Assembly (NCBI GenBank): GCA_026981935.1
Contig: JALSIC010000105.1
Location: 1 to 37,857, forward strand
Direction of reading: 5' to 3'
DNA length: 37,857 nucleotides
Source of the DNA: Gammaproteobacteria bacterium
GTDB lineage: Bacteria > Pseudomonadota > Gammaproteobacteria > SZUA-140
In this document: piece by piece, positions 33,321-37,857 of the stretch
How the letters are laid out: each line of letters starts with the position of its first letter
How positions within the stretch are numbered: position 1 is the first letter of the stretch
The notes under the pieces: model-generated
The model's input: only the letters and a program-made list of their open reading frames with translations
Databases searched by the model: none
Told to the model about the DNA's origin: nothing
Program-made: the position numbers and the translations under genes

Positions 33321-34358
33321 ATGGCGAAGGCAGCGCATAATACCAAGACAACCGGCTCGGGCGGCCCGGCCCTGATATTTCCCCTGATATTTCCCCCGAT
33401 ATCCTCCCTGACATTCCCCCTCCTATTCCTGTTACCGGCCTTGGTGGCATGCGCGGCATGCAGCGTGGTTTCGCCGGCATGGGCCAATGGCGCAGGTGAG
33501 CCGGAGGTGACGCGCCTCGTGCTGGACGAGGCACGCCTGCGCTGGTCTGCGCTCAGTTTCAAGGGTAACAAGCTGCTGGTTTCCGTCGTCGCCGGCGCCG
33601 ATCTGCGCAAGGTGCCCCGGGCCGAGCTTTCCGGGACGCTGGTCGAGCCTGCGAGGGGGCGGCCGGTGCAGGCCGGCGACGATACCGTGTTCCTCATCGA
33701 TTTCCACTCCCGTTCCCTGCGCAAGCATCTGCGCAACCGGCTCTGGTTTCGGGCCGGCGATGGCGCCGCCCTGCAGCGCAGCCGTCTTGAACTGACCCGT
33801 GGCGAGGAGCGCTACAAGCAGTTCCGCTATACCGAGGAAGGCATCTTCATCATCCGCCGCAAGCCGGCAGGCGGGGAAGTGGAGCGGCCGCCGGCATCCT
33901 GGAGCAGGATCAGCAAGGAATTCGTCTCCTATCCACCGACATTCGCCGGCGAGCAGGCGGTCTCCGATCCACTGGCCTTGTTCTATGTCGCCTCGGTCAG
34001 GGAATTCGCGGCACCGGGCGACACCCTGCAACTCCTGGCCTATTTTGATGATGCACTCCAGGTCATTACCCTGCGCTATGAGGGCGAGGAACGTGTCGAT
34101 GCGGATTTCGAACTGCAGGGCCGGGGCGGCGTACACCGTATCAAGGGACAGCGCACGGTATTGCGCCTGGTGCTGAGTTCCAGGCCGCTGGATCAAGGCC
34201 TGGCGGGGGAAAGAGGCCGGGATGGCGTGACACTGGCCGGACTGCGCCGTCCCGTCCTGCTCATCGACCGCCAGTGGCGCTTTCCCCTGGCCTTGCGCGG
34301 ACGGCACAAGGTGGTGGGCAAGGTCGATGTCCGACTGGGCAAGGCGGTGTTGAAGTAG
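33321..34358 (+). CDS. Exported protein of unknown function
   Basis: I do not recognise this 345-residue protein. It has a long n-region (about 18 residues), then a hydrophobic stretch and a likely signal peptidase I site after SPAWA (about residue 56). The mature part is mostly beta-strand (RWSALSFKGNKLLVSVVAGADL, YTEEGIFIIRRKPA, LFYVASVREFAAPGDTLQLLAYFDDALQVITLRYEG), loosely like DUF3108-type periplasmic proteins. The hydrophobic part of the signal is partly encoded by five copies of a 12 bp repeat (33371-33430), giving LIFPLIFPPI. TATAGT at 33307-33312 is only 9 bp before the ATG, so the mRNA may have almost no leader. The UMF1-type transporter gene follows after 53 bp. Confidence 0.75.
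   Translation: MAKAAHNTKTTGSGGPALIFPLIFPPISSLTFPLLFLLPALVACAACSVVSPAWANGAGEPEVTRLVLDEARLRWSALSFKGNKLLVSVVAGADLRKVPRAELSGTLVEPARGRPVQAGDDTVFLIDFHSRSLRKHLRNRLWFRAGDGAALQRSRLELTRGEERYKQFRYTEEGIFIIRRKPAGGEVERPPASWSRISKEFVSYPPTFAGEQAVSDPLALFYVASVREFAAPGDTLQLLAYFDDALQVITLRYEGEERVDADFELQGRGGVHRIKGQRTVLRLVLSSRPLDQGLAGERGRDGVTLAGLRRPVLLIDRQWRFPLALRGRHKVVGKVDVRLGKAVLK
33371..33430. repeat. 12 bp tandem repeat inside a signal peptide
   Basis: Five units of a CCTGATATTTCC type (33371, 33383, 33395, 33407, 33419); the first two are identical, the others diverged. They are in frame and lengthen the hydrophobic part of the signal sequence. Confidence 0.8.
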
Positions 34359-34411
34359 ATTCACCGCCGCCCGTTCCAGGCCGGGGCAGGGGAGTCGTCG
34401 GGTGGAGGTAC

Positions 34412-35677
34412 ATGGCGCGTCTGATGAACCGCAAGGTGGTATCCTGGGCTCTCTATGACTGGGCCAATTCCGCCTATGCCACGGCCATCCTGGCCGGGTT
34501 CTTCCCTGTTTTCTTCAGGCAGTACTGGAGCCAGTCCCCTCCGGCCGAAAGTACTTTCCAACTGGGACTGGCCAATTCCCTTGCCAGCCTGGTCATACTG
34601 ATACTGGCGCCCCTGCTGGGGGCCATCGCCGATGCCGGGGGGCTGCACAAGCGTTTTCTCCTGATCTTTGCCGTCCTGGGCATGCTCATGTCCGCCGGAC
34701 TCTATTTCGTCGGTGCCGGTCAGGCCACGCCGGCGCTGGTCCTTTTCGCGCTGGCCACCATTGGTTTTTCCGGAAGCATCATTTTCTACGATGCCCTGCT
34801 CGTCGATGTGACCCACGCCTCCCGCTACGACATCGTCTCGGCGCTGGGGTATGCCCTGGGTTATCTCGGCGGGGGGCTGTTGTTCGCCCTGACGGTGGCC
34901 ATGGCCCTGCGGCCCCACTGGTTCGGCTTTGCCGGGGCCGAGGCAGCCATCCAGGCTGCCTTTCCGGCAGTTGCCCTGTGGTGGCTGATATTCAGCCTGC
35001 CGCTTGTGCTTTTCGTTCCGGGACGTCGTCGCCAAGATCGCCTGGCAGTTTCGGCGCTGCTGCGCCAGGGCGGGCGGCGTCTCGTCGACACGGTGCATCA
35101 CATCAGGCAGCTGCGCCCCGTGGTGCTGTTCCTCCTGGCCTACTGGTTGTACATCGACGGGGTGGACACCATCGTGCGCATGGCCGTGGATTATGGCATG
35201 TCCCTGGGGTTTTCCACCGACAACCTCATCGTGGCCTTGCTCATCACCCAGTTCATCGGTTTTCCCGCGGCCATCGCCTTCGGCATGCTGGGAGAGCGGA
35301 TCGGCCCCAGGCCCGCCATCCTTTTCGCCCTGGGTGTCTACCTGGTGGTGACCGTGTGGGCCTATTTCATGGACAGTGTCCGGGAGTTCTATGTCCTGGC
35401 AATGGTGATAGGACTGGTGCAGGGCGGGGTGCAGTCCCTGAGCCGCTCGCTCTATGCGCGCCTCATCCCCGCGGACCGGTCGGCCGAGTTCTTCGGCTTC
35501 TATAACATGTTGGGCAAGTTTGCCGCGCTCATCGGGCCATTCCTGGTGGGGGCGGTGGGCCTGCTGACGGGCGAGCCACGGCTGGGCATCCTGTCCGTGG
35601 TCGTGTTGTTCGTGGCAGGCGGCGTGCTGTTGTGTTTCGTCGATGTCGGACAGCGCGGCCAACGGCCCAATTCGTAG
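34412..35677 (+). CDS. MFS transporter, UMF1 / Atg22-like family
   Basis: The 421-residue membrane protein has about 12 spans. The family signature is at the N-terminus (SWALYDWANSAYATAIL, residues 11-27), followed by GPFLVGAVG-type helices near the end. Atg22-like transporters in bacteria are of unknown substrate; yeast Atg22 exports amino acids from the vacuole. ATG 34412 has GGAGG close upstream (34404-34408). The stop codon TAG (35675-35677) is part of the first bases of a family B repeat (GTAGCCTGG), so the C-terminus was fixed by repeat insertion or the repeat arose exactly at the stop. Confidence 0.9.
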   Translation: MARLMNRKVVSWALYDWANSAYATAILAGFFPVFFRQYWSQSPPAESTFQLGLANSLASLVILILAPLLGAIADAGGLHKRFLLIFAVLGMLMSAGLYFVGAGQATPALVLFALATIGFSGSIIFYDALLVDVTHASRYDIVSALGYALGYLGGGLLFALTVAMALRPHWFGFAGAEAAIQAAFPAVALWWLIFSLPLVLFVPGRRRQDRLAVSALLRQGGRRLVDTVHHIRQLRPVVLFLLAYWLYIDGVDTIVRMAVDYGMSLGFSTDNLIVALLITQFIGFPAAIAFGMLGERIGPRPAILFALGVYLVVTVWAYFMDSVREFYVLAMVIGLVQGGVQSLSRSLYARLIPADRSAEFFGFYNMLGKFAALIGPFLVGAVGLLTGEPRLGILSVVVLFVAGGVLLCFVDVGQRGQRPNS

Positions 35678-35790
35678 CCTGGATGAAGCTCTGCAAGAGC
35701 GGAATCCAGGAAACCAGACGGCAAAATCCATGCCTCCGGGTTACGTTTCACGGCATCCAGGCGACACATTGTGATATGGACAATATGAGA
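35674..35790. repeat. Interspersed repeat, family B copy 3
   Basis: GTAGCCTGGATGAAGC, GCAAGAGCGGAATCCAGGAA, GGCAAAATCC, CATCCAGGCGACAC and GTGATATGGACAATATGAGA occur in the same order as at 4627-4749. It fills the whole gap between two convergent genes, from the stop of the transporter to three bases before the stop of the persulfide dioxygenase. Confidence 0.85.
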
Positions 35791-35793
35791 TCA

Positions 35794-36876
35794 TTAACCC
35801 GATGCATCACCCTCTTCCTGAGGATAACCGGCCTCCTGCCATGCGCTGAACCCGCCATCCATGGCAATGGCCCGGGTGTAGCCCAGGTCGCGCAGGGTGG
35901 CGGCCGCCAGGGTGGAGATCTTGCCGTAGTCGCAATACACCACGATGCGCTCCGTGGGGTCGGGCAGGGCGCTGTTGACCCGCAATTCCAGCTGTCCGCG
36001 GGCGATGTGCAGGGCCCCCGGGATGTGGCCCGCCAGGTAGGCTTCGCGTTCGCGCACGTCCAGCAGCCTGATCCCGCTGGCGCGGCTGTTGAGGCGCCTG
36101 TTTACTTCTTCCATGGACATGAAAGAGACTTTCTTGGAGGCATCGTTGATCAGCTGTGAGACGGTCTTGCCGCCACTGCGGTTGGTGCGCAGGGCCTCGG
36201 TCAGGTGCCTGGGCATGTCCAGGTCCAGGGCCCGCATCTGTTCCACGAACTCGGCGCGTTCCTTTTTCTGCAGGCGGGGATTGTTGGCGATCTCGTGGCC
36301 GAGGGTGGAATAGTGGTTGCCGCGGTAGTCATGGGCCGGATAGACCAGGAGGGCCGGGTCCAGTTTCAGGATCTTGTTGAACAGGCTGTCGTGCAGTTCT
36401 TCAGGATCGCCGGTGGGCAGATCCGTGCGCCCGGTCCCGCCGATGAGCAGGGTGTCCCCCGTGAGGAGGCGGTCTTCGAGACGCAGGCAGATGGAGTCCC
36501 AGGTATGCCCCGGCGTGTGCATCACGACGAGCCGCAGTTTCCCGACGATGATGGTTTCCCCGTCGTCCACCCGGATGTCCACGAACGGGGCGACACTGGA
36601 ACGGTGCATGATGACCGCGGCGTTCAGTTGTTCCGCGATTTCCTGGCTGGCGGAGAAGTGATCGGCATGGGTATGGGTGTCCAGGGTGTACTGAATATTC
36701 AGGCCATGGCGGGTGGCCAGGGCCAGGTAGCGTTCGATCTTGTGGATCTCGGGATCGATGACGACGGCACTGCCTGTTTCCTCGCAACCGATGAGGTAGG
36801 AGAGACAGGGGCCATTGTGGATCTGCTCGAAAATCATGGGTGCAGTCTGGGATGTCTTTTCCTTGAGCGAATTCAT
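35794..36876 (-). CDS. Persulfide dioxygenase-rhodanese fusion protein
   Basis: The 360-residue protein has an ETHE1-type metallo-beta-lactamase domain (about 14-245) and a rhodanese domain (about 252-352). The mononuclear iron site is visible: THTHADH (67-73), His124 in TPGHTWDS and Asp141 in LLTGDTLLIGGTGRTD; YPAHDYRGN (179-187) is typical of persulfide dioxygenases. The rhodanese loop carries Cys315 in VVYCDYGKIS. Such fusions oxidise glutathione persulfide to sulfite and transfer sulfane sulfur, in sulfide detoxification or sulfur oxidation. The start at 36876 has GAGGA 14 bases upstream; ATG 36837 (MIFEQIHNGPC) is an alternative. An inverted-repeat element lies only 36 bp upstream. Confidence 0.93.
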   Translation of the reverse strand: MNSLKEKTSQTAPMIFEQIHNGPCLSYLIGCEETGSAVVIDPEIHKIERYLALATRHGLNIQYTLDTHTHADHFSASQEIAEQLNAAVIMHRSSVAPFVDIRVDDGETIIVGKLRLVVMHTPGHTWDSICLRLEDRLLTGDTLLIGGTGRTDLPTGDPEELHDSLFNKILKLDPALLVYPAHDYRGNHYSTLGHEIANNPRLQKKERAEFVEQMRALDLDMPRHLTEALRTNRSGGKTVSQLINDASKKVSFMSMEEVNRRLNSRASGIRLLDVREREAYLAGHIPGALHIARGQLELRVNSALPDPTERIVVYCDYGKISTLAAATLRDLGYTRAIAMDGGFSAWQEAGYPQEEGDASG

Positions 36877-36912
36877 AAGCTGCTGATGTCCTCAGGTTGG
36901 TTTCACGGATTC

Positions 36913-37171
36913 GATACTAAGACAATCGATAGTAAAGCGACTTTCAGCGGGTGCTCGGGCGGCCAGTCGCAAGGCGCGGTGGCGCCGCCATGGCACGCCG
37001 CCGCAACACCGCGCATGGCCGCCCGACCACCCGTCCGGAGGGAGCGGCCCAGGCGTCCCGGCTCGGCGTTGCGACCCTTGGAAAGGGCCAGCCATTCCCT
37101 GCGGGCCGCGCCTTGATCCGGAACGCCTGGGTCGCTCTGAATGCCGCTTTACTATCGATTGTCTTAGTATC
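36913..37171. mobile_element. Structured inverted-repeat element (element 2), MITE-like
   Basis: A 35 bp terminal inverted repeat (36913-36947 and 37137-37171; 33 of 35 match) begins GATACTAAGACAATCG. Arm A pairs 36955-36965 (TCGGGCGGCCA) with 37016-37026, and inside it 36974-36981 (GCGCGGTG) with 37007-37014. Arm B pairs 37048-37056 (CCCAGGCGT) with 37123-37131. The loop of arm B shares CGGCTCGGCGTTGCG, CATTCCCTGCG and GCCGCGCCTTGATCC with element 1, but the outer repeats and arm A differ. No transposase or target duplication is visible. It sits in the promoter region of the persulfide dioxygenase. Confidence 0.75.
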
Positions 37172-37317
37172 AAGCTGGATGCAGGCTTCGAGGGCCGGTA
37201 TCTCTCTGTCGTTGCCACCATGCTTTTTTGTCATTGCTACCAGACTTCCTTGCCGTTGCCACCATGCTTCCTTGCCAATGGCACCACACTTTTTTGCCAT
37301 TTCGACCTCACTTTTCT

Positions 37318-37857
37318 GTCATTCCGACCGAAGGTAGGAATCCTGTGCCACCGACCCCGGATTCCCCACTGCGCTCGGAATGACAAGCCACGTGTCACTT
37401 CGACCGAAGGGAGAAATCCTGTGTCAGCGGCCTCAGATTTCTCGCTGCGCTCGAAATGACAAGGGGGCATGGTTTACCGCCTTATGTCATTCCGACCGGA
37501 GGGAGAAATCCTGTGTCAGCGGCCCAAGATTCCTCGCTGCGCTCGAAATGACAAGGGGGCATGGTTTACCGTCTTATGTCATTCCGACCTCACTTCTCTG
37601 TCATTCCGACCGAAGGGAGGAATCTTACGCCAGCGGCCCAAGATTCCTCGCTACGCTCGGAATGACAAGGGGGGCATGGTTTACCGTCTTATGTCATTCC
37701 GACCTCACTTCTCTGTCATTCCGACCGAAGGGAGGAATCTTGTACCACCGACCCCGGATTCCCCACTGTGCTCGGAATGACAAGCCACGTGTCACTTCGA
37801 CCGAAGGGAGAAATCCTGTGCCACCGCCCCAAGATTCCTCGCTGCGCTCGGAATGAC
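37318..37857. repeat. Hairpin repeat array, family A (6 copies, runs off the window)
   Basis: Units of 67-68 bp start at about 37318, 37394, 37484, 37599, 37714 and 37791, each GTCATTCCGACCG or GTCACTTCGACCG ... CGGAATGAC. A longer block around AAGGGGGCATGGTTTACCG separates several of them, and truncated left halves occur at 37577 and 37692. The last unit ends exactly at the window edge. The stretch from 37172 holds degenerate fragments (TTGCCATTTCG) and no gene. Confidence 0.88.

Noticed and set aside
36205-37116. Open frame of 303 codons on the plus strand
   Set aside because: Antisense to the persulfide dioxygenase and running into the inverted-repeat element.

Overview
The window is a high-GC stretch of a bacterial chromosome, almost certainly gammaproteobacterial. 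The clearest marker is the gene run mltD | gloB | yafS-like methyltransferase - rnhA - dnaQ (11061-16106), the same set of neighbours known from E. coli. A persulfide dioxygenase-rhodanese fusion and a TauE/SafE-type anion exporter fit a sulfur-metabolising lineage; that assignment is inference. No phage genes, transposase genes or CRISPR arrays were found.

Layout. 1-1826: repeat array, then moeA on the minus strand. 2310-7226: a transmembrane chemoreceptor and a globin-coupled GGDEF/EAL protein, whose tail overlaps a convergent ANTAR regulator (7198-7878). 7879-8687: a gene-free stretch holding two structured inverted-repeat elements. 8688-10962: a degenerate HD-GYP protein and a TSUP permease. 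11061-16611: cell wall, glyoxalase and DNA-metabolism genes ending with a TerB-family gene. 16604-18073: an NhaD antiporter. 18555-21606: a Deg-type protease, a beta-propeller protein and a 57-residue protein. 22027-28202: a signalling block with a small unknown protein, a CBS-sensor histidine kinase and its NarL-type regulator, then a CBS-PAS-GGDEF-EAL protein and an Aer-type receptor. 28192-28740: an orphan gene. 29570-33217: tRNA-Val, gltX, glnS, tRNA-Ala and tRNA-Glu. 33321-36876: a secreted protein, a UMF1-type MFS transporter and the persulfide dioxygenase. The right end is again repeats.

Two themes stand out. The first is signalling. Two chemoreceptors, two GGDEF/EAL proteins, one HD-GYP protein and two response regulators lie within 26 kb. 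Several have lost catalytic or phosphoacceptor residues (GGDRF instead of GGDEF, SE instead of HD, Asn instead of the receiver Asp), and one CBS sensory module is shared by a kinase and a c-di-GMP enzyme. The second is intergenic repeats. There are 67-68 bp hairpin units in arrays, a GTAGCCTGGATGAAGC family that supplies one gene's stop codon, many 12-15 bp tandem microrepeats in and beside genes, and a small family of elements with a 35 bp outer inverted repeat enclosing two inner hairpins. In the last family the folding plan is kept while the sequence of the arms has changed. It is the best candidate here for something undescribed.
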